DNA of 8,503 nt. Source: Methanofastidiosum sp. (GTDB taxonomy: Archaea > Methanobacteriota_B > Thermococci > Methanofastidiosales > Methanofastidiosaceae). The translations under genes and the position numbers were made by a program. The notes under the pieces were generated by a model. The model made no database searches and was not told the DNA's origin. It saw nothing but the letters and a program-made list of their open reading frames with translations. The stretch lies in assembly GCA_013329085.1 (NCBI GenBank), contig DUKX01000222.1, forward strand, positions 5,013 through 13,515, given 5' to 3'. This document shows, in pieces, positions 1 through 6,543 of the stretch (its first letter is position 1; each line of letters starts with the position of its first letter).

Positions 1-267
1 GGTGAGAACAGCAAAGTAATGAAAGATGTAGTTTCAGATGGGGACGTCGTATTAGGCGCCAACAGCGATGCCAAGACAATCAAAGCAAAAGGAAATGTTA
101 CAATAGGCCATAATTGTAATGTTAGCAAGGTTCTTTCAGACGGTTCAGTTACTTTGATGGATGGAACGCATATCAGCGAAGGAATAGAATACAGAGGCTC
201 AATAAAAATAGGTGGCGGCGTAACCCTAGAAGGAACTATAAGAACTAAAGATAGAGGAGAAATTTAA
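1..267 (+). CDS. Bactofilin-like (polymer-forming) beta-helix protein, 3' end only
   Basis: The frame is open from the first base of the window to a TAA at 265-267, so this is the last 88 codons of a gene whose start lies upstream. The internal ATG at 19 has no ribosome binding site in the visible bases and is probably not the start. The protein has alternating short beta strands and Gly/Asn/Asp turns (for example GNVTIGHNCNV, GSVTLMDG, GSIKIGGGVTLEGTI). This resembles the right-handed beta-helix of the bactofilin/polymer-forming family, which forms filaments or scaffolds near the membrane. It has no membrane segment in the visible part and a short charged tail (TKDRGEI). It converges on the S16 protease gene with only 13 bases between the two stop codons. 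Family placement rests on repeat style alone. Another left-handed or right-handed beta-helix protein is possible. Confidence 0.6.
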   Translation, partial: GENSKVMKDVVSDGDVVLGANSDAKTIKAKGNVTIGHNCNVSKVLSDGSVTLMDGTHISEGIEYRGSIKIGGGVTLEGTIRTKDRGEI

Positions 268-283
268 AAAAATATTTTTTTTA
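264..283. terminator. Shared bidirectional oligo-T terminator between convergent genes
   Basis: A7 at 266-272 is followed by T8 at 275-282. The T8 serves as an oligo-T stop for + strand transcription of the beta-helix gene, and the A7 reads as T7 for - strand transcription of the protease gene. Archaeal RNA polymerase is known to terminate on T-rich non-template tracts. The pairing between the two stops is seen directly; its function is inferred. Confidence 0.5.
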
Positions 284-2143
284 TCTATAAATTTCTCTTT
301 TTGTATATAATATGGCTATCCCGCCAATTATTAATCCTATCAGCAATCCTGCAATAAAGTACCCAACATAAGCGTAGGATTTAGTTGTTGTCAAAGTTGA
401 AGATTTTTCAATTTGTACTTCTTGTTGAGTGGACGCTTCTTCTAGAGGCTCTAAGAATCTAAGTGCAAATGCCACACCTTTAGAGTATTTATAAAGAATT
501 ATTGAGCTTATCTTATCGGATTCTTCAAATGTAGAGGCATATTCAAAGTAACTTTCAGCCATTAAAGGCTCTCCGCCATCTTTTCTTGCAAGATATATTG
601 CTCCCCCAGCTTCTTGTTTTGCCCTTTCAAGTCTTTGTTTTATCACTTCTTCCCCTGAAGACCATAGCTCAATTGAAACACTAGATCTCACCTTACTGTC
701 AATAGCATCAAAAATAGCGGCCGCGTATTTTCCTTTTTCATATTCATTTTCAGCTGCTGTGAGTAACTCGGCACTTTGGGTAAGCAATGTATTCTGACCA
801 ATTAAAGTTTGTGCATAAACAAGACTTAGTCTTGCATCCTCAATTCTCTGGCTTGCATTGTACTTTATTTGTGATTCATCAATTATAGTTTCCCCTTTGG
901 AATTTTCCTTGCTTACATCCATCCACAATTTTGCCGTTTTTGCTCTTTCTTGAGCAAAGTTTGCATAATAAATAGCATCGTAATATTTTTGATTGTAGAA
1001 ATTTTTCCAAGCATCGGATATTAAATTCTCAGCTTCAATGGCCCTTTTTTCAGATGCTGCGAGGCATTCAAATGAGGTAATACCTCGGATATTTGTCGAT
1101 TCATTTGTTATTAGCTGATTTGCTTCATCTAATTCTTTTTGGGCTGCTTCAATCTTAGTTTGGACAATAGTTGAATCCTTATTTACCATAACATCTATTG
1201 AGTCGCTGATATAGTTCAACTGTATTTTAGCATTGAAGATGTTGCTCATTGCACTGTAATACCTCTTTTCGGAAAGATTTTCTTTAGCCTTTTCGATATT
1301 AGAATTTGCCCTAGTTAAGAAATCATTTAGCGTTTGATATTCTCTGTAACCAATAGTCTCAGAATTTAGTTTATGGCTTGTAGTGATAGAAAGTTTCTCT
1401 ACTGCCACAAACTCAGAAAGTGCTCTTGATTTGACAAAATCAGTATTTACAACAACGTTAGCTGGAGGCTTATCCTCTTTTATCCTATACCCTGTAAAAT
1501 ACCATAGTGCATCTACTGCATCATCAACTTCAATGACAGTAATCCCCCAACGACTCTTTGCATGCTCAATTACATTAACAGTATCAATTTTATTCTCTTC
1601 AATTATTTGGATGACAGATTGCCCGCTTGGTATAAGGAATACCTTTATTCCTTTTGCATTTGCGCCCATTATCTTCTCCAATATTCCCCCTACAGGGCCT
1701 ACGGTGCCGTCAGGATTGATCATACCGGTCATCATGACCTCTGGATCTATATCAAGTCCTTTAATTGAGGCTATAGTGGCTATAGTAAGTGCCGCCCCTG
1801 CTGAAGGGCCGCCAATTATGGGCGAATCTGCTCTAATTGTATAGAAATAATCATATTTGGAATGAGGCACCTTTAGTATGTCTGAAGCAACTACAGAAGC
1901 AAATCTACAAGAAGCCTGAGTATCGAGTTCAGAGAGTGGCCAGGTATCAACAAAGACCCTTCCAGTACCAGGTTTTACTAGAACGGTGGCATCAAAAACT
2001 GCACCTTCTAGCCCGGCATCTGTCCTTTTAACTGCCGGCACCTTAATTGTAATAGATTTTCCATCTTCCTGTGATAATAAAACTGGCAACAAACCAGTGA
2101 ATAGTATGCTAAGCAAAAAAATTGCCAATATTTTTTTATTCAT
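281..2143 (-). CDS. Membrane-anchored archaeal S16 (Lon-type) serine protease without ATPase domain
   Basis: This 620-residue protein has an N-terminal signal sequence or anchor (residues 1-24, MNKK then a hydrophobic run). It is followed by a Lon-type proteolytic domain (about 30-215), a long helical region (about 245-575), and a C-terminal membrane segment (about 590-613) ending in a basic tail (TKREIYR). The catalytic Ser lies in GGPSAGAA (Ser114) and the Lys in GGILEK (Lys157). The Ser-to-Lys spacing of 43 residues equals that of E. coli Lon (Ser679/Lys722). There is no AAA+ module, so it should be ATP-independent, like the archaeal stand-alone S16 family (COG1750 type). Topology predicts that the protease acts outside the cytoplasmic membrane. 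The helical region has recurring K-Y-Y/x-A motifs suggestive of TPR-like hairpins. The start at 2143 is preferred because AGGTG lies 5 bases upstream; an upstream in-frame ATG at 2191 would overlap the preceding gene by 40 bases. It is second in an operon with the small membrane protein gene. Confidence 0.85.
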   Translation of the reverse strand: MNKKILAIFLLSILFTGLLPVLLSQEDGKSITIKVPAVKRTDAGLEGAVFDATVLVKPGTGRVFVDTWPLSELDTQASCRFASVVASDILKVPHSKYDYFYTIRADSPIIGGPSAGAALTIATIASIKGLDIDPEVMMTGMINPDGTVGPVGGILEKIMGANAKGIKVFLIPSGQSVIQIIEENKIDTVNVIEHAKSRWGITVIEVDDAVDALWYFTGYRIKEDKPPANVVVNTDFVKSRALSEFVAVEKLSITTSHKLNSETIGYREYQTLNDFLTRANSNIEKAKENLSEKRYYSAMSNIFNAKIQLNYISDSIDVMVNKDSTIVQTKIEAAQKELDEANQLITNESTNIRGITSFECLAASEKRAIEAENLISDAWKNFYNQKYYDAIYYANFAQERAKTAKLWMDVSKENSKGETIIDESQIKYNASQRIEDARLSLVYAQTLIGQNTLLTQSAELLTAAENEYEKGKYAAAIFDAIDSKVRSSVSIELWSSGEEVIKQRLERAKQEAGGAIYLARKDGGEPLMAESYFEYASTFEESDKISSIILYKYSKGVAFALRFLEPLEEASTQQEVQIEKSSTLTTTKSYAYVGYFIAGLLIGLIIGGIAILYTKREIYR

Positions 2144-2148
2144 TAAAA

Positions 2149-2153
2149 CACCT
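2149..2153 (-). promoter_or_regulatory. Ribosome binding site deciding the protease start
   Basis: On the - strand AGGTG ends 5 bases before the ATG at 2143 and overlaps the TAG stop of the upstream gene (2154-2152). This favours 2143 over the ATG at 2191 and suggests coupled translation of the two genes. Confidence 0.6.
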
Positions 2154-2715
2154 AAATATTTTCTAAAAGTTTTTGGATTCTGCTGTAACACGCTTCAAGT
2201 TTTTTCCAAGCGTTGTCCATGTCAGCTTTTCCAATATTGGGGTTTTGTATATTATCAAAATAGAATCTTGTTAAATCCCGATACATCTGGCTCATTTTGA
2301 AATATTCATGAGCTTTAGCGTCTACGAGGCTATTTGTCAAATTATCGATTTCAATGATAAAGTCTGCCCAAGTATTGATCTTTCTTCGCTCTTGAACTTT
2401 GGGTGTTTCAACTGCTGCTTCCGGGATAGTTATGGGGGGGGTATCATATATTTGTGTTATTGGTTCTTCTTTTTTTACCTCTGGTTCAGTTGCCTTTTCT
2501 TTGCCAACGCTAAAGATAGATGTTTTTTCTTTTGCTTTTTGTTCAGGGATCCCCGATTGACTCTTTTTCTTCTTGGAAATAAATCTAACAAGGAAAATTA
2601 GTAATACAAATAATACAATTAATGCTGAAAATATTATCATCCAATACTGGGATAAGAGGGTTTCTAAAGAAGCCATTAATAAAAAGAGTATAAAATTACT
2701 TATAACTTTTTCCAT
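2152..2715 (-). CDS. Single-pass membrane protein with cytosolic helical domain, unknown function
   Basis: I do not recognise the family. The 187-residue protein has a hydrophobic N-terminus (about 8-14), a strong membrane segment (about 26-46) ending in KKKK, a charged and Pro-rich linker (about 51-112), and a compact helical C-terminal domain (113-187) rich in Trp, Tyr and charged residues. The positive-inside rule places the C-terminal domain in the cytosol. The first codon could be the ATG at 2715 or the ATG at 2676 (174 aa). Neither has a clear Shine-Dalgarno. A TATA-like AAATATTTA at 2722-2730 would put the transcript start near 2700, which favours 2676. The stop lies 8 bases before the S16 protease start, so the two are almost certainly co-transcribed. 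A membrane partner or adaptor for the protease is a reasonable inference, but it is unproven. The linker is encoded partly by a C8 homopolymer (2434-2441). Confidence 0.75.
   Translation of the reverse strand: MEKVISNFILFLLMASLETLLSQYWMIIFSALIVLFVLLIFLVRFISKKKKSQSGIPEQKAKEKTSIFSVGKEKATEPEVKKEEPITQIYDTPPITIPEAAVETPKVQERRKINTWADFIIEIDNLTNSLVDAKAHEYFKMSQMYRDLTRFYFDNIQNPNIGKADMDNAWKKLEACYSRIQKLLENI
2434..2441. repeat. G8/C8 mononucleotide tract inside the membrane protein gene
   Basis: Eight consecutive G on the + strand read as C8 in the coding strand of the small membrane protein gene. They encode part of the Thr-Pro-Pro linker around residues 92-94. Such a run is conspicuous in AT-rich sequence. 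It could be a slippage site or a place where the assembly may be off by one base. Confidence 0.8.
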
Positions 2716-2756
2716 AAATTGAAATATTTATTAGATAAAGGAGAAAAAGGCGATTA

Positions 2757-2773
2757 CCGAAATCTTTAAATAG
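2757..2773 (+). promoter_or_regulatory. BRE/TATA promoter, distal, in the divergent region
   Basis: CCGAAA followed directly by TCTTTAAATAG matches an archaeal BRE plus TATA arrangement. On the + strand it would start RNA near 2795, giving a leader of about 65 bases for the AAA+ ATPase gene. Because TTTAAATA is nearly symmetric, the same element could also serve the - strand operon, with a start near 2742. Confidence 0.45.
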
Positions 2774-2828
2774 TTTTTTACATTATTATTTTTTAATATA
2801 AATCAAACTTATGTATAAAGATGGTAAT

Positions 2829-2839
2829 CTTTAATAAAT
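2829..2839 (+). promoter_or_regulatory. Proximal TATA box predicting a leaderless ATPase mRNA
   Basis: CTTTAATAAAT is centred near 2834, 27 bp before the ATG at 2861. At standard archaeal spacing the transcript would begin at or next to the start codon. This fits the absence of a good Shine-Dalgarno (only a weak GGGAT at 2852-2856). Confidence 0.45.
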
Positions 2840-2860
2840 AACTGTAATAATGGGATACTT

Positions 2861-4186
2861 ATGTTTAAGATAGATGTTTCTTCCTCATATGAGAGATTTG
2901 GACTAGAAAAAAACCCCTTTACAGATTTATCATCTGAGGCTATAAGGGATATCGAAAAGATTCACGTTTCTCAAGAGATAGATTCTCGTATTGCAGATAT
3001 TCTTTCTGATGTTATTGGAGAAAGTTCAGGGATAGCACTTTCACTTGTTGGGCCTTTGGGTTCAGGTAAGACCCAGAGGTTAAAAGGGGCCCATAAACTA
3101 ATTCAAGAGTCTGGCGGGATGTCAATCTATCAAAAGATTGACTCAAATGATATCATTAAAACAACTCTGGATATCTTCTCATATTTTTCTGAATATGAAG
3201 AAGAAGAGCAGCCCCTTGAAGAAGTAGCCGTTACAGAAGAATCAGAACTTGGGGAGGCATCCTATGAACAGCTCTACCCCGAAGAAAAACTTTCATTCTT
3301 CCAGAAAATAAAGAGATTCTTCTCAAGAGGGGATAAAACTGCGCCGATAGTAGAAGAATACGAAGATTCTGAGCTTACAAGAGCAAATTATAATTCACAG
3401 GACATTGGAAATCAGCTAATTGACTATTTAGGAGAATACAAGAGGTCTGCCCTCATAGTTGACGAAATGGAAAACATCCTGACGGCCTCAAATACTGACC
3501 TTATTCTTTTCTTTGAATTCTTGAGGGAATTTATCAGCAACATGCCAGAATCAAGTGTATTTATTATGGCATGCACCAATAATGCGTATGAGAGGATAAG
3601 AGAAATTAATCCTGCTTTTATAGCAAGACTCCATAATGAATTGTTCTCTGAGCCACTCTCTGATGAGAGGGCGATAAAACTTGTCCAGAAGAGGCTTGAA
3701 TACAACAGGAGAAAATCCATAATAAATCCACTATTTCCTTTTGAGGAAAGCGCTATAGTTCTTGCAAACAGCATGGCAAAGGGAAATCCAAGAGACTTGC
3801 TAAAGCTGCTTCACACCACTCTGTTCACAGCTACTAGGGATAACTTTGTTGAGTTTATAGATGACAGATATCTTGCTAAAGTTTTGACTGGACCATCGTC
3901 AGTTGAAGAATACATCAGGAGAGTTCCTTTAGATTTGAGGGAAGATGTTAGAATAATAATTGAAAAGTATGGTGGAGGCCCAGTAACATACATCCAGCTT
4001 GCAAAGGATACTCAAGAGTCTGTGACAAAGCAGTACACCAAACTGGAAGAGTTAGTTGCAATGGGAATATTGGTAAGTGAAAAAGGAAAATACCAGATAA
4101 ATAGCTCCGTTATCCAGATGGTTAGGGCATCTATTAGAAAAGAAAGTGATAAAGCTAAAGAAAGCAAAAAGGAAACAAAAAAGTAA
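2861..4186 (+). CDS. Orc1/Cdc6- or ExeA-like AAA+ ATPase with C-terminal winged helix
   Basis: This 441-residue AAA+ protein opens with the Y-E-R-F-G-L-x-x-N-P-F motif common to Orc/ExeA-type ATPases. Walker A is GPLGSGKT (64-71), Walker B is LIVDE (198-202), a sensor-1 like ACTNN lies at 237-241, a candidate arginine finger is Arg256 (AFIARLHN), and a sensor-2 like GNPRDL lies at 308-313. Residues about 355-420 look like a winged helix (TYIQLAKDT then KLEELVAMGILV), followed by a Lys-rich tail. Between Walker A and B there is an insertion (about 110-175): strongly acidic stretches flank a basic amphipathic segment (LSFFQKIKRFFSRG, 144-157) that could bind a membrane or a partner. A replication-initiator role is possible, but canonical Orc1 features are not all obvious. 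A regulatory or signal-transducing STAND/ExeA-like ATPase is equally plausible. It diverges from the membrane protein/protease operon and abuts apgM tail to tail. Confidence 0.75.
   Translation: MFKIDVSSSYERFGLEKNPFTDLSSEAIRDIEKIHVSQEIDSRIADILSDVIGESSGIALSLVGPLGSGKTQRLKGAHKLIQESGGMSIYQKIDSNDIIKTTLDIFSYFSEYEEEEQPLEEVAVTEESELGEASYEQLYPEEKLSFFQKIKRFFSRGDKTAPIVEEYEDSELTRANYNSQDIGNQLIDYLGEYKRSALIVDEMENILTASNTDLILFFEFLREFISNMPESSVFIMACTNNAYERIREINPAFIARLHNELFSEPLSDERAIKLVQKRLEYNRRKSIINPLFPFEESAIVLANSMAKGNPRDLLKLLHTTLFTATRDNFVEFIDDRYLAKVLTGPSSVEEYIRRVPLDLREDVRIIIEKYGGGPVTYIQLAKDTQESVTKQYTKLEELVAMGILVSEKGKYQINSSVIQMVRASIRKESDKAKESKKETKK
4166..4183 (-). terminator. T-rich terminator for apgM embedded in the ATPase coding sequence
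   Basis: The Lys codons ending the ATPase (AAAAAGGAAACAAAAAAG) read on the - strand as T6, GTTTCC and T5 immediately after the apgM stop codon. With no intergenic base between the two genes, this is the first oligo-T signal that apgM transcription meets. Its role is inferred. Confidence 0.4.
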
Positions 4187-5365
4187 TTATTGACTCTTTA
4201 AGAGTCCTATAAATTCACTTCCGTTTATTAAGCCAAATCTACCTTTCTTTGCTTCTTTTTCAGAGTAACAAGATGTTTTATCTTTCTGAATCTTTTCTGA
4301 GTATACTGCGAAAGGTACTGGGTCTGATACATGTGTCTTTAGCTTAATTGGTGTCGGGTGATCGGCTACTATACTTATGTTGTATTCAAAGCCTTTGCCA
4401 TCAAGTTTATTTAGAAGTCTTCCGACAACTCTTTTGTCCAGATCTTCAATTGCTTTGATCTTCATTTCAAGGTCTCCAGAGTGCCCTGCTTCGTCTGGCG
4501 CTTCAACATGTATATAGATAAAGTCAATATCGTCTAGTGCTTTTATGGCATAATCTGCTTTCCCTTCATAGTTTGTATCAATGAATCCTGTTGCACCAGG
4601 AACATCGATGACTTTCATTTTTGCACCATAGCCTATCCCTTTTATCAAGTCAACTGCAGAGATTACGCCACCCTTCATCCCAAACTTCTGAGAAAATGGC
4701 TCCATGGGTATTTTCTTGCCCTGGCCCCAAAGCCATAGCATGTTACCTGGATTCTTACCCTCTGAAATTCTTTTTTTGTTGACAGGGTGCTCCATTAGTA
4801 TCTTTTTGGAGTCAAGCATCATCTTGTTCAGTATATCTGCATTTTTACCTTTGATTAGATTGTCAGATACTTTTTGCCCAACTACATCATGCGGAGGTGT
4901 GCAGACAAAGCTGTTATCTCCTTTATAGACAAATAGATGCCTGTAACTTACACCAGGATAAAACTTCCCTATATCAAATGATTTAGAAACTTTTTTTATG
5001 AGGTCTGTTGATTCGGGTGTTGTGATGTGGTCCGAGGAATAGTCCTTTATAATTCCGTTTTCTTCTGTTATAATATTACATCTAAATGCTATATCGCCTT
5101 CTTCAAGTTCAACGCCAATGCTATATGCCTCAAGAGGGCCTCTTCCAGTATAGTACTGTTTAGGGTCGTAACCTAAAATTGAAAGATTTGCAACGTCAGA
5201 GCCAGCTTCAAAACCATTGGGCACTGTTTTTAATTCCCCCATGGCACCTTCCCTTGCAATCATGTTAATATTTGGGATTTCAGAAAGCTCAAGGACTGTT
5301 TTGTTTCCCCTATCCTCTAAAGGATAGTCTGCCATTCCGTCTCCGCACACCACTATGTATTTCAT
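4187..5365 (-). CDS. apgM: Cofactor-independent phosphoglycerate mutase, archaeal type (EC 5.4.2.12)
   Basis: Interconverts 3-phosphoglycerate and 2-phosphoglycerate in glycolysis/gluconeogenesis in the cytosol, without 2,3-bisphosphoglycerate. It belongs to the alkaline phosphatase superfamily. From the ATG at 5365 the product is 392 residues, close to the usual ~400. Recognisable residues are metal-binding Asp9 (CGDGMADYP), nucleophile Ser56 in EAGSDVANLSILGYDP, SDHITTP (111-117), the metal site HVEAPDEAGHSGD (Asp291, His295) and ADHPTPIKLKTHVSDP (Asp335, His336, His345). All active-site blocks are intact. The start at 5365 fits the family N-terminus (MKYIVVCGDG). An upstream ATG at 5416 would add 17 unrelated residues and overlap the preceding gene. 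The gene follows the GGR-like gene by 32 bases but also has its own TATA box, so it may have both operon and leaderless transcripts. Confidence 0.95.
   Translation of the reverse strand: MKYIVVCGDGMADYPLEDRGNKTVLELSEIPNINMIAREGAMGELKTVPNGFEAGSDVANLSILGYDPKQYYTGRGPLEAYSIGVELEEGDIAFRCNIITEENGIIKDYSSDHITTPESTDLIKKVSKSFDIGKFYPGVSYRHLFVYKGDNSFVCTPPHDVVGQKVSDNLIKGKNADILNKMMLDSKKILMEHPVNKKRISEGKNPGNMLWLWGQGKKIPMEPFSQKFGMKGGVISAVDLIKGIGYGAKMKVIDVPGATGFIDTNYEGKADYAIKALDDIDFIYIHVEAPDEAGHSGDLEMKIKAIEDLDKRVVGRLLNKLDGKGFEYNISIVADHPTPIKLKTHVSDPVPFAVYSEKIQKDKTSCYSEKEAKKGRFGLINGSEFIGLLKSQ
4192..4206. repeat. Perfect 7-bp inverted repeat at the convergent gene junction
   Basis: GACTCTT-T-AAGAGTC is a perfect palindrome with a one-base centre. 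It starts 5 bases after the ATPase stop and lies inside the last apgM codons (LLKSQ). It could form a 3'-end hairpin in the ATPase transcript or be a protein site. Coincidence is possible because part of it is coding. Confidence 0.35.
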
Positions 5366-5385
5366 GTCACAAATGAATATAGATT

Positions 5386-5395
5386 GTTTAAAAGG
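5386..5395 (-). promoter_or_regulatory. TATA box for apgM (leaderless spacing)
   Basis: On the - strand AAAACCTTTTAAAC, with its TATA-like core CTTTTAAA centred at 5390, lies 25 bp upstream of the apgM ATG. The transcript would start at the start codon, consistent with the weak or absent Shine-Dalgarno. It lies immediately downstream of, and on the same strand as, the GGR-like gene's stop. Confidence 0.45.
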
Positions 5396-5397
5396 TT

Positions 5398-6480
5398 TTA
5401 GAGACTTCTGATACATGCCTTTAATAAAACAGGTGCAAATTTGATGACTTTAGGATCTTTTATCAAGGAAAGAATAGTCTTAGAATGTTCATCAAAACTT
5501 CCATTTTCATCAAGAATTTGTTTTTTTGACCTGAGAAAATCAAATATCTTGTTGAGTTCCTTTTCACTTAGATTTTCATAGATTTTTCTCAGGAATAAAC
5601 CCCTAGATATTTCCTTTCCTATTAATCTATCACATTCTTTGGAATAATCATTGTATTCGCCAGAGATAATTGATTTAGCTAGGCACTCAGAAGCTAAAGC
5701 CCCGTAGTATACACCGCCGCCTGACAAAGGTTTCACCTGACACGCTGCATCGCCTAAAAGGAATACTCTATCTTTGTAGACATCCCCCTCACCTACTGGT
5801 ATCACTCCTGCCTGAACTTCAATTGTCTCCCCTTTGATGTTTTTCTTAAACATAAACTTGCTAAGCGATTCTTTAGGGCTTTCTGAAACGGTACCTATCC
5901 TAAATATTCCTTCACCTTCTGGGATTATCCAAGTGAAAAAAGGTTTTTCTAAATAAACTTGAACAAAATTTTCTAGATTCAAATCCGCTTTAATCCTGAC
6001 CTGATACCCCTTGTAATACCTTAGCTTGTAATCAAATTCCTGGGACCTTACCCTAGAGCTAGGCCCATCAGCACCGATAAGTAAATCTGTTGTATATTTC
6101 CTCTTGTTTGTTTTTATGGAAATTTTTTCTTTGTTTCTATCAAAAGACATGAAACTTTCTCCAAAAGAAACGTCAAGACCCTTTGAAAGCGTTTGGTCAA
6201 ATGCTGGCCTATCAACTACGTAGGATACCCCTTTTCTTTTAAGTTCAAATGAATCGTTCCCAAAATTGACTATGGCGCCGTCAATTCTGTTTAGTATTGA
6301 TGCTTTAAAATTGAAATTATTAAAGTGATCAAAATAATCTTTTCCAATCAAGCCAGAACAGGAAACAGGCCTTCCAATTATTTTATGTTCCTCAATTATA
6401 CTGATTTCATGCCCTGCTTTTTTAAGTAAATGAGAAGCTAATAGCCCCGATGGACCTGCCCCAATAACTGTGATTTTCAC
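5398..6480 (-). CDS. Geranylgeranyl reductase family FAD-dependent oxidoreductase
   Basis: A 360-residue flavoprotein of the geranylgeranyl reductase/PHBH fold. The N-terminal FAD motif is GAGPSG (7-12). GRPVSCSGLIG follows (Cys41 in the position typical of archaeal reductases). The family also shows GADGPSSRVR (136-145), the substrate-region motif FFTWIIPEGEG (181-191, the family Y/F-x-W-x-x-P signature) and the second FAD motif LLGDAACQVKPLSGGG (241-256). The archaeal enzymes saturate the double bonds of geranylgeranyl chains in membrane ether lipids (digeranylgeranylglycerophospholipid reductase). Another isoprenoid reductase is possible, because the protein is somewhat shorter than the typical ~390-400 residues. 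It starts with GTG at 6480; no ATG in this frame gives the GxGxxG motif in place. It lacks a Shine-Dalgarno but has a TATA box 26 bp upstream. It lies directly upstream of apgM. Confidence 0.85.
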   Translation of the reverse strand: MKITVIGAGPSGLLASHLLKKAGHEISIIEEHKIIGRPVSCSGLIGKDYFDHFNNFNFKASILNRIDGAIVNFGNDSFELKRKGVSYVVDRPAFDQTLSKGLDVSFGESFMSFDRNKEKISIKTNKRKYTTDLLIGADGPSSRVRSQEFDYKLRYYKGYQVRIKADLNLENFVQVYLEKPFFTWIIPEGEGIFRIGTVSESPKESLSKFMFKKNIKGETIEVQAGVIPVGEGDVYKDRVFLLGDAACQVKPLSGGGVYYGALASECLAKSIISGEYNDYSKECDRLIGKEISRGLFLRKIYENLSEKELNKIFDFLRSKKQILDENGSFDEHSKTILSLIKDPKVIKFAPVLLKACIRSL

Positions 6481-6500
6481 AAAATCATATAGATTAATTG

Positions 6501-6511
6501 CCTTATAAATA
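6501..6511 (-). promoter_or_regulatory. TATA box for the GGR-like gene (leaderless spacing)
   Basis: On the - strand TATTTATAAGG has its TATA core centred near 6506, 26 bp before the GTG at 6480. The bases between them contain no Shine-Dalgarno, so a leaderless transcript is predicted. A second TATA-like CTTTTTATAC (6525-6534) lies further upstream. Confidence 0.5.
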
Positions 6512-6528
6512 GTAACTAATGTTTGTAT

Positions 6529-6543
6529 AAAAAGGAAAAATAA
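6529..6543 (-). terminator. T-rich tract after the lipoprotein gene
   Basis: Immediately after the lipoprotein stop the - strand reads TTATTTTTCCTTTTT. Two T5 runs fit an archaeal oligo-T terminator. The region also runs into promoter-like sequence for the next gene. Confidence 0.35.

Noticed and set aside
1383..1844. Long + strand open frame (153 codons) opposite the S16 protease domain
   Set aside because: It overlaps the conserved catalytic domain on the other strand, has no ribosome binding site or family-like features, and is a shadow of the real gene.
2144..2191. Upstream ATG extending the S16 protease by 16 residues
   Set aside because: It would overlap the membrane protein gene by 40 bases and bury the signal peptide. 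The ATG at 2143 has a good ribosome binding site.
3424..3774. - strand open frame of 116 codons inside the ATPase gene
   Set aside because: It lies opposite the Walker B to sensor-2 region of a clear AAA+ gene and has no supporting signals.
4192..4206. Palindrome considered as a classical intrinsic terminator
   Set aside because: There is a one-base loop and no T-run follows it on the + strand. It is listed only as an inverted repeat.
5366..5416. Upstream ATG extending apgM by 17 residues
   Set aside because: The extension overlaps the end of the GGR-like gene and its TATA box, and the family N-terminus starts at MKYIVVCGDG.
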